Source: Sinorhizobium alkalisoli
GTDB lineage: Bacteria > Pseudomonadota > Alphaproteobacteria > Rhizobiales > Rhizobiaceae
Direction: 5' to 3'
Length of the DNA stretch: 64,000 nt
Assembly (NCBI RefSeq): GCF_008932245.1
Contig: NZ_CP034910.1
Coordinates: forward strand, 682,001 to 746,000
The position numbers and the translations under genes were made by a program. Each line of letters starts with the position of its first letter. Position 1 is the stretch's first letter. Below are positions 24,513 to 33,657 of this stretch, piece after piece. The notes under the pieces are model-generated. The model searched no databases. It worked only from the letters and a program-made list of their open reading frames with translations, and was not told where the DNA came from.

Positions 24513-25820
24513 GTGACACTGGATCTCTCTACATTCGCTCGCGACAAGGGCGTTAAATATTTCATGATCAGCTACACGGACCTGTTCGGCGGACAACGCG
24601 CCAAACTGGTTCCGGCTGAAGCGATCGCGGACATGCAGAAGGGCGGCGCGGGCTTTGCTGGCTTTGCGACCTGGTTCGATCTGACGCCTGCGCATCCGGA
24701 TCTTTTTGCCCTGCCGGATGCTTCCTCGGTCATCCAGCTGCCTTGGAAGAAGGATGTCGCCTGGGTTGCCGCCGACTGCTTCATGGACGATGTGCCGCTC
24801 GACCAGGCGCCGCGTGTCGTGCTCAAGAAGCTGGTTACCGAAGCCGCCAAGGAAGGGCTACGGGTCAAGACTGGCGTCGAGCCGGAATTCTTCCTGATCT
24901 CCCCGGATGGTTCGAAGATTTCCGACACGTTCGATACTGCAGAAAAGCCCTGCTACGACCAGCAGGCGGTGATGCGCCGCTACGACGTGATCGCCGAGAT
25001 CTGTGACTACATGCTCGAGCTTGGCTGGAAGCCCTACCAGAACGATCATGAGGACGCGAACGGCCAGTTCGAGATGAACTGGGAATATGACGACGCGCTG
25101 AAGACGGCCGACAAGCACTCCTTCTTCAAGTTCATGGTGAAATCCGTCGCCGAGAAGCACGGCCTCAGAGCAACCTTCATGCCGAAGCCCTTCAAGGGGC
25201 TGACGGGCAACGGTTGCCATGCGCATATCTCGGTTTGGGACTTGGAAGGGGAGATCAATGCTTTTGCCGACAAGAGGGACGAATTCGGCCTCTCGGCGCA
25301 GGGACGCCACTTCCTTGGTGGTATTATGAAGCATGCCAGCGCACTCGCCGCTGTCACCAATCCGACGGTCAATTCCTACAAGCGCATCAACGCGCCGCGC
25401 ACGATCTCCGGTGCGACCTGGGCACCGAACTCCGTGACCTGGACCGGCAACAACCGCACCCACATGGTGCGTGTCCCCGGCCCTGGCCGCTTCGAGCTGC
25501 GCCTGCCGGACGGCGCCGTCAATCCTTATCTGCTGCAAGCGATCATCATCGCGGCCGGCCTGTCCGGCATCCGTACCAAGGCTGACCCCGGCCGCCACTA
25601 CGACATCGACATGTACAAGGACGGCCACAAGGTGACCGACGCGCCGAAGCTGCCGCTCAACCTGCTCGACGCGCTGCGGGAATACAGCAAAGACGAGGAG
25701 CTGCAGGCGGCTCTGGGACGAGAGTTCTCCGCCGCCTATCTGAAACTCAAGCAGAGCGAGTGGGACACCTATTGCTCGCAGTTCACCGAGTGGGAGCATC
25801 AAACCACACTCGATATCTAG
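24513..25820 (+). CDS. gmaS: Gamma-glutamylmethylamide synthetase (glutamine synthetase family)
   Basis: The 435-residue protein starts at GTG, with GGGG eight bases before it. It has glutamine synthetase motifs: EPEFFL near residue 125, TGNGCHAHISVWD near 232 and GNNRTHMVRVPGPGRFELR near 313. Its position directly after mgsABC identifies it as GmaS, which joins methylamine to glutamate with ATP, the first step of the indirect methylamine pathway. A strong terminator follows the gene. A plain glutamine synthetase III-type role is the alternative, disfavoured by context. Confidence 0.9.
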   Translation: MTLDLSTFARDKGVKYFMISYTDLFGGQRAKLVPAEAIADMQKGGAGFAGFATWFDLTPAHPDLFALPDASSVIQLPWKKDVAWVAADCFMDDVPLDQAPRVVLKKLVTEAAKEGLRVKTGVEPEFFLISPDGSKISDTFDTAEKPCYDQQAVMRRYDVIAEICDYMLELGWKPYQNDHEDANGQFEMNWEYDDALKTADKHSFFKFMVKSVAEKHGLRATFMPKPFKGLTGNGCHAHISVWDLEGEINAFADKRDEFGLSAQGRHFLGGIMKHASALAAVTNPTVNSYKRINAPRTISGATWAPNSVTWTGNNRTHMVRVPGPGRFELRLPDGAVNPYLLQAIIIAAGLSGIRTKADPGRHYDIDMYKDGHKVTDAPKLPLNLLDALREYSKDEELQAALGREFSAAYLKLKQSEWDTYCSQFTEWEHQTTLDI

Positions 25821-25848
25821 GGATCTCCCCAGCCGCTTTGCGGCAATT

Positions 25849-25874
25849 CCCCGTGCTTCGGCACGGGGATTTTT
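25849..25874 (+). terminator. Rho-independent terminator after gmaS
   Basis: CCCCGTGC pairs perfectly with GCACGGGG around a TTCG tetraloop and is followed by ATTTTT. This ends the mgsABC-gmaS transcript and separates it from purU. Confidence 0.9.
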
Positions 25875-26003
25875 AACGTCACTTGCAGCGCCGCGCGTCT
25901 TTTCAGGCGCGCAAAGGTCGCTGTGACTCTTTTAATCTGCGCATTGAGCTTCCCGAATATCGGGTCCGATTTTCGGGTCGATGCTATAGAGAGAGCGTGC
26001 CAC

Positions 26004-26888
26004 ATGACAAACTACGTCCTGACCGTAGCCTGCAAGTCCACCCGGGGTATCGTCGCTGCCATTTCAGGATTTCTGGCGGAAATGGGTTGCAACATCACCG
26101 ACAGCTCACAGTTCGACGACCTCGGCACAGGCAGGTTCTTCATGCGTGTCGGATTCATTTCGGAAAAGGGAGCAACGCGCGCAGATCTGGCTTCGGGGCT
26201 GAAGCCGATCGCCGAGACGTTCGAGATGGAGACCACCCTCCACGACCAGTCGGAGCGCATGAAGGTGCTGCTGATGGTCTCCCGTTTCGGTCACTGCCTG
26301 AACGACCTTCTCTACCGCTGGCGCATAGGCGCGCTGCCCATCGACATCGTCGGGGTTGTTTCAAACCACTTCGATTATCAGAAGGTCGTCGTCAACCATG
26401 ACATCCCGTTCCACCACATTCCGGTAACGAAGGAAAACAAGCCTCAGGCGGAAGCCAGAATTAGCGAACTGGTGGAGAGTACCGGGACAGAACTGATCGT
26501 GCTCGCGCGCTACATGCAGGTTCTGTCGGACAAGATGTGTGAGAAGATGTCCGGCAAAATTATCAATATTCACCATTCTTTCCTGCCGAGCTTCAAGGGT
26601 GCCAACCCGTACAAGCAGGCCTATCAGCGCGGTGTGAAGCTGATCGGTGCCACGGCGCACTACGTGACGGCCGACCTCGACGAAGGTCCGATCATCGAGC
26701 AGGATACGGTCCGGATCACCCATGCGCAGAGCGCGGAAGACTATGTCTCGCTTGGCCGAGATGTCGAAGCGCAGGTACTTGCACGTGCCATTCATGCTCA
26801 TATCCACCGCCGGGTCTTCCTCAATGGTGCCCGCACCATCGTATTTCCTCCAAGCCCCGGTTCTTATGCGTCGGAAAGAATGGGGTGA
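26004..26888 (+). CDS. purU: Formyltetrahydrofolate deformylase PurU
   Basis: The ATG at 26004 gives 294 residues, the family norm. An N-terminal ACT domain (1-80, TVACKSTRGIVAAISGFL) is followed by a formyltransferase-like hydrolase domain with HHSFLPSFKGANPYKQAY near 193 and GATAHYVTADLDEGPIIEQ near 218. It hydrolyses 10-formyl-THF to formate and THF, closing the C1 oxidation branch that begins with FolD. In methylamine users lacking formate-THF ligase in the oxidation direction, this supports energy yield. It has its own start region after the gmaS terminator. Confidence 0.93.
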   Translation: MTNYVLTVACKSTRGIVAAISGFLAEMGCNITDSSQFDDLGTGRFFMRVGFISEKGATRADLASGLKPIAETFEMETTLHDQSERMKVLLMVSRFGHCLNDLLYRWRIGALPIDIVGVVSNHFDYQKVVVNHDIPFHHIPVTKENKPQAEARISELVESTGTELIVLARYMQVLSDKMCEKMSGKIINIHHSFLPSFKGANPYKQAYQRGVKLIGATAHYVTADLDEGPIIEQDTVRITHAQSAEDYVSLGRDVEAQVLARAIHAHIHRRVFLNGARTIVFPPSPGSYASERMG

Positions 26889-27054
26889 TGGCCGAGGCAG
26901 GCAGCTGGTCGCCCGCCAAGGAGGCAGGACCGTCGCCACATTGAGATGGCGGGCCTGCTCTCAATCGGATTCGATTTAAGAAAACATGCAGCAGTGCAAA
27001 GATTTACAGCGGCCGTTCCTGCGTCCTAAGACGCACGGCGCCGCAGGATCGATC

Positions 27055-27318
27055 TCAGCTCTTGCGAGCCATGACTGTGCGGACACGCGCACGGCGATAA
27101 GCGTCGGGGATCGATAGGGCCCAGACGAACAGGCCGCCGGCATGCCTCCCGAGAAATGAACGATCAGGAGGCGCCGTCATGTAGGTAACGACCGAGAAGA
27201 ACACGACGAAAAAGGCAAAGGCCAGGCCGCGGGATGCATTGCGCACTGCCACATGGCCGGCACCAGGCAGCACCGAGGCCAGCGCAAGCACCATATAGGG
27301 ATTGATCGGCTTGGCCAT
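27055..27318 (-). CDS. Small membrane protein, TM2-like
   Basis: The 87-residue protein has two to three hydrophobic segments (about 7-22, 30-48 and a weaker one at 60-70). LPGAGHVAVRNASRGLAF near residue 17 resembles the conserved turn of TM2-type small membrane proteins. It starts 10 bp after the 232-residue protein gene, with a GAGGAG ribosome site, and is last in the minus-strand permease operon. Its function is unknown. Confidence 0.65.
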   Translation of the reverse strand: MAKPINPYMVLALASVLPGAGHVAVRNASRGLAFAFFVVFFSVVTYMTAPPDRSFLGRHAGGLFVWALSIPDAYRRARVRTVMARKS

Positions 27319-27328
27319 GGTGCGCTCC

Positions 27329-28027
27329 TCAGCTGGCAGCGGTATCGGGAGAAATCGGTATATCGTCGGCCAGGCAGCGGCTCAGGGCCGCTGCTTCGGC
27401 GATCGTCCGGCGTATGATCTCAGGCGCAATCGCGGTGACTGCAAAACGCGCCTGCCGCAAGATCAGATGCGCGCCGCGTTGGCCCTGCGCCGCCTGACGG
27501 ACGAGCCGCACGCCGCGCGGAGTAATCGCGGCCTCCTTGAGTGTGGGATCGGAAAACAGGCTGCCGAACATGGCTGTGGCGCGTTCGACCTGCTGGCGCG
27601 AGGCGCTCCCGTCACCGCGCATCAAAAGGGCGGCATTGGTGGGCGGGGGGGTGAACCAATGCGGCATGTCGTGGACGAGCGAGTAGAACTCGGCGCCGGT
27701 CGGCCGGGCCAGCGCACCGATCCTGGGCCGGGCGCATACGGCGGCTTCGAGCAAAGTGAGCTTCAGCCATAATTGCGGTAGCCGTCGGCAGACCATTGTG
27801 TCGACCACGAGTTCGACCTTTATCTGCCGCCCGTCCTCAAGCTTGCCGACGAGGATCGGAAACTGATCAGCGCCGTGGGTGATACGAGCGACCGGAAACA
27901 GCCGTGCGGCTTCATCCAAGAGGCTGCGGCGCCAGGCCAGAGCCGCCCGGTGGTCGTGGACGGCGCGTGCGCCCATCCCTATGCCGCAAGCTGCTATGAA
28001 GGCTGAGAATGCAAGGGTGGTGATCAT
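27329..28027 (-). CDS. Membrane-anchored protein of unknown function
   Basis: The ATG at 28027 gives 232 residues. Residues 1-20 form one N-terminal membrane segment or uncleaved signal anchor, followed by a soluble domain. It contains an LVGKLEDGRQIKVELVVDT strand pair (~61-79) and a C-terminal RTIAEAAAL helix. I recognise no family. It lies 133 bp after the permease gene on the same strand and 10 bp before the small TM2-like gene. Being fixed in the membrane next to the permease subunits, it may be part of the same assembly. Confidence 0.65.
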   Translation of the reverse strand: MITTLAFSAFIAACGIGMGARAVHDHRAALAWRRSLLDEAARLFPVARITHGADQFPILVGKLEDGRQIKVELVVDTMVCRRLPQLWLKLTLLEAAVCARPRIGALARPTGAEFYSLVHDMPHWFTPPPTNAALLMRGDGSASRQQVERATAMFGSLFSDPTLKEAAITPRGVRLVRQAAQGQRGAHLILRQARFAVTAIAPEIIRRTIAEAAALSRCLADDIPISPDTAAS

Positions 28028-28160
28028 GCGTGCGCCCTGGCGTAATCGCCGGCTTTTGCACGGCAAGCGCCCTGGAAAGAGGTTAGGGCGCGGGGATCCG
28101 AATCCGGCAACGCGCCTTGTGAGGGTCGGCGGCACGCAGGTGCCGCCGACTTCGACCCGA

Positions 28161-29558
28161 TCAATAGCCGCGTGGCTTCGGCCACGGCATGGTGAACTGG
28201 TCGCCGCGGCGCACGAACTTGTAGCGCCGGAAGTGGAACCAGAGCGACGCCACGATGTAGAAGCACATCATCGCGCTGAGCTGTGTGCCGTAGCCGAGGA
28301 ACACGGCGAAATAGGCGGTCGAGCACAGGACAAGCAGCACGATCGTTGGCAGCGGATGGAACGGATGCACGTAGCCGCGCTTGATCTTGTCGAGCGGCCA
28401 TTTGTTGCGGAACATGACCATGTTGAAGGTCATGAAAGTATAGCCGAGCAGGCCCGACAGGATCGAGAAGGTGACGACCTGATCGAGCGGAGCGCCGAGC
28501 GCAAAGATGAGCGCGATTGGAACCAGGAACACGATCGCCCGATAGGGCGTGCGGTACACCGGATGGACCGCGCCGAACCAGCTTGGCAGATAGCGGTCGC
28601 GGCTCATCGAGAACCAGGCGCGAGAAGCGTCGTTGATGCAGCCGTTCGCCGAGGCAAGCGTGGCGAACGCCGTGCCGACGAAGAGCAGGACCATCAATCC
28701 GGCGCTGCCGGTGACGCGGGCGGCATCGAACAGCGGCGTGCCGGCTTGGCCAAGATATTCCCAAGGCATCAGCCCCGAGCAGACATACCAGGTCATGGTG
28801 GCCGCGATCAGCAGCGTCATGATGCCGGCCATGGTGCCATAGGGCAGCGAACGGGCAGGGGAGCGCACTTCCTCTGCGGCCTGGCAGGTGCCCTCAATTC
28901 CCAGATAGTACCAGAGACCGAAATGCAGCGATGCAACGATACCGACCCAGCCATAGGGCAGTGGATCGGACGTGATGGCCGAGAAGTCGAGCGGTACCGC
29001 GGAGGCGCCGAACTGCACCGATACGAACAGCGCTATGATCGCGATGAAGGCGATGGCGGTGATGACCAGATTGAAGGTCAGCGTCGCGAGCACGCCGCGA
29101 TAGTTGAGCCACGCCAGGAACATGATGGCGAGCACGATAAAGGGTTGCTGGTTCAGCCCTGCCTGGCCCTGCATGCCCGCGACCGTGTCGAGCAGGAAGC
29201 CGACGGTGATTGCATTTGCGGCCTCGAGCATGGTGTAGGCCATGACGAGGAAGAGGCCGACGTTGAAGGCCATCAGCGGGCCGACGATGTGCTTGGCCTG
29301 GGCGTACTGGCCGCCGGCCGCGGCAACCGTCGAAGTCACCTCCGAGTCGATCATGGCGACGCAGGTGTAGAGCAGGCCGGCCACCCAGCAGGCGATCAGG
29401 CCGGCGATCATCCCGCCTTTTCCGACAGAGAAATTCCAGCCCATATATTCGCCGACGAGAACGATACCGACGCCGAGTGCCCAGACATGCGAAGGCCCGA
29501 GCACTCTCAACAGGCGAATCCGGTCGGTCCCAGCCGCGGTTGATGCGAAATCTTCCAT
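28161..29558 (-). CDS. APC-superfamily permease
   Basis: The 465-residue protein has 12 predicted membrane segments. GIVLVGEYMGWNFSVGKG near residue 30 resembles the first unwound helix of ethanolamine- and amine-type APC permeases, and LGIEGTCQAAEEVRSPARSL near 220 is an APC consensus loop. Surrounding genes point to methylamine or another short amine as substrate. It starts 11 bp after a 53-residue membrane protein gene with an AGGGGAA ribosome site. This is separate from, and not closely similar to, the permease at 12.2 kb. Confidence 0.85.
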   Translation of the reverse strand: MEDFASTAAGTDRIRLLRVLGPSHVWALGVGIVLVGEYMGWNFSVGKGGMIAGLIACWVAGLLYTCVAMIDSEVTSTVAAAGGQYAQAKHIVGPLMAFNVGLFLVMAYTMLEAANAITVGFLLDTVAGMQGQAGLNQQPFIVLAIMFLAWLNYRGVLATLTFNLVITAIAFIAIIALFVSVQFGASAVPLDFSAITSDPLPYGWVGIVASLHFGLWYYLGIEGTCQAAEEVRSPARSLPYGTMAGIMTLLIAATMTWYVCSGLMPWEYLGQAGTPLFDAARVTGSAGLMVLLFVGTAFATLASANGCINDASRAWFSMSRDRYLPSWFGAVHPVYRTPYRAIVFLVPIALIFALGAPLDQVVTFSILSGLLGYTFMTFNMVMFRNKWPLDKIKRGYVHPFHPLPTIVLLVLCSTAYFAVFLGYGTQLSAMMCFYIVASLWFHFRRYKFVRRGDQFTMPWPKPRGY

Positions 29559-29569
29559 TGCTGTTCCCC

Positions 29570-29731
29570 TTAAAGCTCGTGGCGTTCTGCGGTAGCTTCG
29601 ATCTCGCCTTCGCGAGAAGAGATCAGCAGGTCGTTGTCATAGGTGATGTCGATGCGGATGAGGTCGGCGACCATCAGCACGCCGAACAGCGCCGACAGTG
29701 CCCACGCCGCATATTCGAGTAGGTTCCACAT
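29570..29731 (-). CDS. Single-pass membrane microprotein (53 aa)
   Basis: An ATG at 29731 opens 53 codons ending in TAA at 29570. One membrane segment spans about residues 5-25 (LEYAAWALSALFGVLMVADL), followed by an acidic tail ending in ATAERHEL. It sits 16 bp after the 127-residue gene and 11 bp before the permease, so it is very likely translated as part of the operon. The family is unknown. Confidence 0.65.
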   Translation of the reverse strand: MWNLLEYAAWALSALFGVLMVADLIRIDITYDNDLLISSREGEIEATAERHEL

Positions 29732-29747
29732 GCGTAAGCTAGCCTCC

Positions 29748-30131
29748 CTAGCGCCGCTTCTCGCCGAAGCGTTCTTCGATGACCTCGCGGTATTCCCTGT
29801 CGGAAAGCCGAACCACCATCACGAAATAGCCGATGACGAGCACGGCCATGACGATAAGTGCAGACCAACTGAAGCTGTAGTCGAAGCGGGCGGTGATGAT
29901 TTCATTCGCGGCGGCCGGATCGGTGACACCCAGTGCCGCCCACTGCTGCTGTTCCGTGGCGTTCTGGCCAAGAGCTTCCCAGGTCGGATTGGCGATCGGG
30001 CTTGGCACCTTGGCCGCGCCGGCAAGGCCGAGATAGAGCGGTATGTAGAGCGCGCCGATAGTGAGCACGAGCAAAGTGATCACGTCGAAGATCTGGCCCA
30101 CCAGGCTTTGTTTGGGGGGGTCGTATGCCAT
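29748..30131 (-). CDS. Two-pass small membrane protein (127 aa)
   Basis: The protein has membrane segments at about residues 13-37 and 89-108. The loop between them is polar and about 50 residues long (TWEALGQNATEQQQWAALGV), probably on the outer face, and the C-terminus is charged (DREYREVIEERFGEKRR). It lies 10 bp after the 105-residue gene and 16 bp before the 53-residue gene. No family recognised. Confidence 0.7.
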   Translation of the reverse strand: MAYDPPKQSLVGQIFDVITLLVLTIGALYIPLYLGLAGAAKVPSPIANPTWEALGQNATEQQQWAALGVTDPAAANEIITARFDYSFSWSALIVMAVLVIGYFVMVVRLSDREYREVIEERFGEKRR

Positions 30132-30141
30132 GAAGCCACTC

Positions 30142-30459
30142 CTAGAGTTTGTGGCGACGCATCTCGTCGAGATGCTTGAGATCGAGGCTATAGATGAAGT
30201 GCTTGTCTTCCTCGTAGTGGCGCAGCATGGCCACGATCGCGGCCGTGTTGAAAATTAGGACCAGCACGCATGCAACGGTCAGGATAATCGCGATTGGGGT
30301 CAGCGATATGTAGGGCCAGACGCTGAACAATGCGAATAGCATCGTGGACCACAACACCACGACGAACGTCGTTAGGCAGGCACGGTCGCGCCTATGCATG
30401 GCATGGATACGCTGACTGAGAGTCGTGTCTTCAAGAAGCTTGCTAAGCGTCGCTTCCAT
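30142..30459 (-). CDS. Two-pass small membrane protein (105 aa), first gene of permease operon
   Basis: The protein has membrane segments at about residues 27-49 and 52-76, charged ends, and no signal peptide. It starts at the ATG at 30459, preceded by a very strong GGAGGAGGA ribosome site that is part of a tandem duplication. It is first in a run of five or six genes with 10-16 bp gaps leading into the APC permease. No family recognised. Confidence 0.7.
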   Translation of the reverse strand: MEATLSKLLEDTTLSQRIHAMHRRDRACLTTFVVVLWSTMLFALFSVWPYISLTPIAIILTVACVLVLIFNTAAIVAMLRHYEEDKHFIYSLDLKHLDEMRRHKL

Positions 30460-30490
30460 TGGCTTTCCTCCTCCATTGGGTCCTCCTCCA
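30455..30490 (-). repeat. Tandem duplicated ribosome site and start codon
   Basis: Read on the minus strand, GGAGGAGGACCCAATGGA is followed at once by GGAGGAGGAAAGCCAATGGA, the two copies overlapping. The upstream ATG (30476) is out of frame with the gene start (30459). This gives two competing initiation sites for the first gene of the permease operon. Confidence 0.6.
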
Positions 30491-30923
30491 GCCCGCTTCG
30501 GGTTCTTATTGTCTCGGGATGGAATCTCGCATCTTTCAGCACGGCAAAAAGATTTGCCTCACAGGAATGTTAGGCGAAGTGAAATTACTGTCAAGTGCAG
30601 CTGCCTGCTTCGCGCTCCTGCGAATTGAGGCCAGGCCGGGACGGCATTGAATAGATTGATCTTTGTCAGCGAACGGTGTGTCAAAAAACTTCACCGAACC
30701 CGACAAGAGCAGGCGGCAATGCGCCCGGCGACCATCGTTCGGGCAGGCCGGCTACCCACCCGGACGCACAGGATTTCTACCCGACCGGGCGTTTTCAACT
30801 GCGACGAAAGACGGTCTGCTGCTGGTCGGGATATTTCCCCAACAAAGCATTTTCGTAGGACGGGCGGGGGTCGCCTGCTTTGGCTGCCTCCTGGGAACAA
30901 CAGCTAGACAAACGGGTGTCGCA
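30460..30923. other. Divergent intergenic region, permease operon / ppc
   Basis: About 460 bp with no convincing gene. The ppc frame remains open back to 30663, but that stretch is Arg/Gly rich and unlike the ends of known PEP carboxylases. The region carries the duplicated ribosome site at 30455-30490 and a 6-bp inverted repeat at 30543-30558. Confidence 0.5.
30543..30558. promoter_or_regulatory. Inverted repeat GGCAAA-AAGA-TTTGCC
   Basis: Perfect 6-bp arms around AAGA, 84 bp before the permease-operon start and between two divergent transcription units. It is a candidate operator; no matching copy was seen elsewhere. Confidence 0.3.
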
Positions 30924-33617
30924 GTGGAGGAGTTCAGACCGCTCAGTTTTCGCGAGGATGTGCGCAGCCTTCTGTTCAGGCTGCTGCTGTCAGTCGTCAG
31001 CGAACGCGAACCCGCATTGGCCGCGGTGCTTACCGGAGCGGTGCCGCTGGACGCTCTGCCCGAGGAACAGCGCATCGGCGCGCTGCAAGCGACCGGCATC
31101 TGGTTCCAACTCGTCACCATCGCAAACGAACTGCTGGCCATGCGTTCGCGCCGCGAACTCGAGCAGATGGGCGGGGCGGACGAAGTCGTCGGCTCCTTCT
31201 CCAACGTCGTGGGTGAGATCGCGGCGGCAGGCTATCCGGCCGAGGATATCCAGGCCACCCTGGACAATCTCTGCGTTGGACCGACGATGACCGCCCATCC
31301 GACCGAGGCCAAGCGTGTCACCGTCCTCGAAATTCACCGGCGCATCTACCGCAAGCTGACCGAGCTCGAACAGCGGCGCTGGGCGCCGCGCGAGCGCGAC
31401 CAGCACATCAGCGATCTCCAAAGCGAGATCGAGCTTCTGTGGATGTCGGGCGAGTTACGGCTCGAACGTCCGTCCGTCGAGCGCGAGATCGCCTGGGGTC
31501 TGCACTTTTTCCGCGAAGTCATCTTCGAAGCGACGCCCAAGCTCTATACCGCCGCCCAGGAGGCATTGGCGCGCCACTATCCGGAGTACGACCTCAAGGT
31601 GCCGTCGTTCATGCGCTATGCGTCGTGGATCGGCGGCGACCGTGATGGCAATCCGAACGTAACGGCGCAGATCACTGACTATGCGCTCAACGAATGCCGC
31701 CAGGCCATCATCGGCTGGTACATCCAGCAAGTTCGCCGGCTGGTCACCGTACTCAGCGTCAGCGCCAACGTCGTCGACATTCCGGACGATTTCGGCAAGG
31801 CGCTGGCTCGCGCGCTGCATCGCACCGGCTGTGCTTCGGAGATCGTCGCGCGCAATCCCGACGAGCCGTTGCGCCAGTTCGCGGCGGCGATGCTGGCACG
31901 CCTGCAGGCGATGTGCGGCGAAGCCTCGGCCAAGCCCTATGCACGTGCGGACGCCTTCAGGGCCGACCTGCGCGATCTGGAAAACGTTCTCGTCCAGCTC
32001 GGCGGCAATCGCGCGGCCGGCCGTTTCGTTCGTCCGCTGCGCCAGCAGGTCGAGAGCTTTGGCTTCCGCACCGTCTCGCTTGACATCCGGCAGAATTCCA
32101 CCGTCGTCAATCGTGTGCTGGCAGAACTGTTCCGTGATGCGGACGGGGCCGAGGCACCGGCCCCCGACACGCCCCAATGGACCGCGCGCATCCGCTCGGC
32201 GCTTCATTCGGGCGAACAACTCTCGGCCGATCGCACGAGCCTGTCCGATGAAGCGCAGGAACTGCTCGATCTATTCGATGTCATTCGCGAGGCTTCGTCG
32301 GATCCGAACGGCGGCGCGATCGGTGCCTTCATCTTGTCCATGACGCGGTCGAGCGACGATCTGCTCGCCGTTTATGTGCTGGCCCAGTATGCCGGCCTCG
32401 CCCCCACGCTCGACGGCAGCGGCACCATCAACCTGCGTGTCGTGCCGTTGTTTGAGACCATCGCGGACCTGCGTGCCGCGCCCGAAATTCTGGACCAGTT
32501 GCTCGGCGTGTCGATCGTCCGCCGCTCGGTCCGTGACTTCGGCAACCGCCAGGAGGTCATGCTCGGCTATTCCGATTCCAACAAGGACGGAGGCTTTCTC
32601 GCCTCCAACTGGGAGCTTAACAAGGCGCAGCGGCGTATCACCGCGCTCAGCCAGAAGCGCAATGTCAAGATCAGCTTCTTCCACGGGCGCGGCGGTTCGG
32701 TCAGCCGTGGCGGCGCGCCCACAGGCCGGGCGATCGCAGCCCAGCCGGCAGGCACTATCGGCGGGGTCATGCGCGTCACGGAACAGGGTGAAGTGGTGTC
32801 GTCGAAATTCGCCAACCGCGGCACTGGCCTCTATCAGCTCGAAATCCTGGCCGCGAGCGTCTTCGCCCACTCGGTCAAGTCGCGCAATGAACTCGAGCTC
32901 AAGGATACTCCAGAGTTCAGCGAGGCACTGGAGGCGCTGACCGGCATGTCGCAGGCATCCTATTCGGGCCTGATACGGGAGCCTGGTTTCATCGACTATT
33001 TCAATCAGGCGAGCCCGGTTGAAGAACTGTCGCTGCTGAAGATCGGCTCGCGCCCGGCACGCCGCTTCGGCGCCCGCGACATCTCCGATCTGCGCGCAAT
33101 TCCCTGGGTCTTCGCCTGGAGCCAGAACCGGCATCTGATTACCAATTGGTACGGCATCGGCAGCGCGCTGAATTCCTTCGTCAATGTGCGCGGAGAGGTC
33201 GGTCTCGACCTGCTTCGGCAAATGTTCGAACGTTCGCGCTTCTTCCGGCTCATCGTCGACGAGGTCGACAAGGGCCTCTATCAGTCCGACATGGACATTG
33301 GCCACCTTTATGCGGGCCTGGTGCAGGATCATGAGCTGGGCGAGCGCATCTACGGTAAGATCGCTGCAGAATACGCGCTGACCCGCAAGATGATCTCGCA
33401 GATCAATGGGGGTCTGGAGCTCTCTGAACGGTTCCCCGCCTTCAAGCGCCATTTTGACCGCATACGTCCACAGATGGATTCGATCCATCGTCTGCAGGTG
33501 CAGTTGCTGCGCGAGGTGCGCGCCCGGGACGGCAATTCGGCCAGCCCGAAGCGGGCGGTCAATGCGCTGCTGCTTTCGATCAATTGCATTTCGGCCGGCC
33601 TCGGATGGACCGGCTGA
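30924..33617 (+). CDS. ppc: Phosphoenolpyruvate carboxylase (serine-cycle type)
   Basis: It carboxylates PEP to oxaloacetate, the CO2-fixing step of the serine cycle. Motifs: TAHPTEAKR with the catalytic His, [25 protein letters not shown] and [13 protein letters not shown], ending in GLGWTG. The start is uncertain: GTG at 30924 gives 897 residues, close to family size, but its ribosome site is weak. The open frame reaches 30663 (984 residues) and would add an atypical N-terminus. It is followed 40 bp later by glyA on the same strand, opening the serine-cycle cluster. Confidence 0.93.
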   Translation: MEEFRPLSFREDVRSLLFRLLLSVVSEREPALAAVLTGAVPLDALPEEQRIGALQATGIWFQLVTIANELLAMRSRRELEQMGGADEVVGSFSNVVGEIAAAGYPAEDIQATLDNLCVGPTMTAHPTEAKRVTVLEIHRRIYRKLTELEQRRWAPRERDQHISDLQSEIELLWMSGELRLERPSVEREIAWGLHFFREVIFEATPKLYTAAQEALARHYPEYDLKVPSFMRYASWIGGDRDGNPNVTAQITDYALNECRQAIIGWYIQQVRRLVTVLSVSANVVDIPDDFGKALARALHRTGCASEIVARNPDEPLRQFAAAMLARLQAMCGEASAKPYARADAFRADLRDLENVLVQLGGNRAAGRFVRPLRQQVESFGFRTVSLDIRQNSTVVNRVLAELFRDADGAEAPAPDTPQWTARIRSALHSGEQLSADRTSLSDEAQELLDLFDVIREASSDPNGGAIGAFILSMTRSSDDLLAVYVLAQYAGLAPTLDGSGTINLRVVPLFETIADLRAAPEILDQLLGVSIVRRSVRDFGNRQEVMLGYSDSNKDGGFLASNWELNKAQRRITALSQKRNVKISFFHGRGGSVSRGGAPTGRAIAAQPAGTIGGVMRVTEQGEVVSSKFANRGTGLYQLEILAASVFAHSVKSRNELELKDTPEFSEALEALTGMSQASYSGLIREPGFIDYFNQASPVEELSLLKIGSRPARRFGARDISDLRAIPWVFAWSQNRHLITNWYGIGSALNSFVNVRGEVGLDLLRQMFERSRFFRLIVDEVDKGLYQSDMDIGHLYAGLVQDHELGERIYGKIAAEYALTRKMISQINGGLELSERFPAFKRHFDRIRPQMDSIHRLQVQLLREVRARDGNSASPKRAVNALLLSINCISAGLGWTG

Positions 33618-33657
33618 CGAGCATTGGCGCAGTGAAGCGCCGCAAGGGAGGAGCCAA

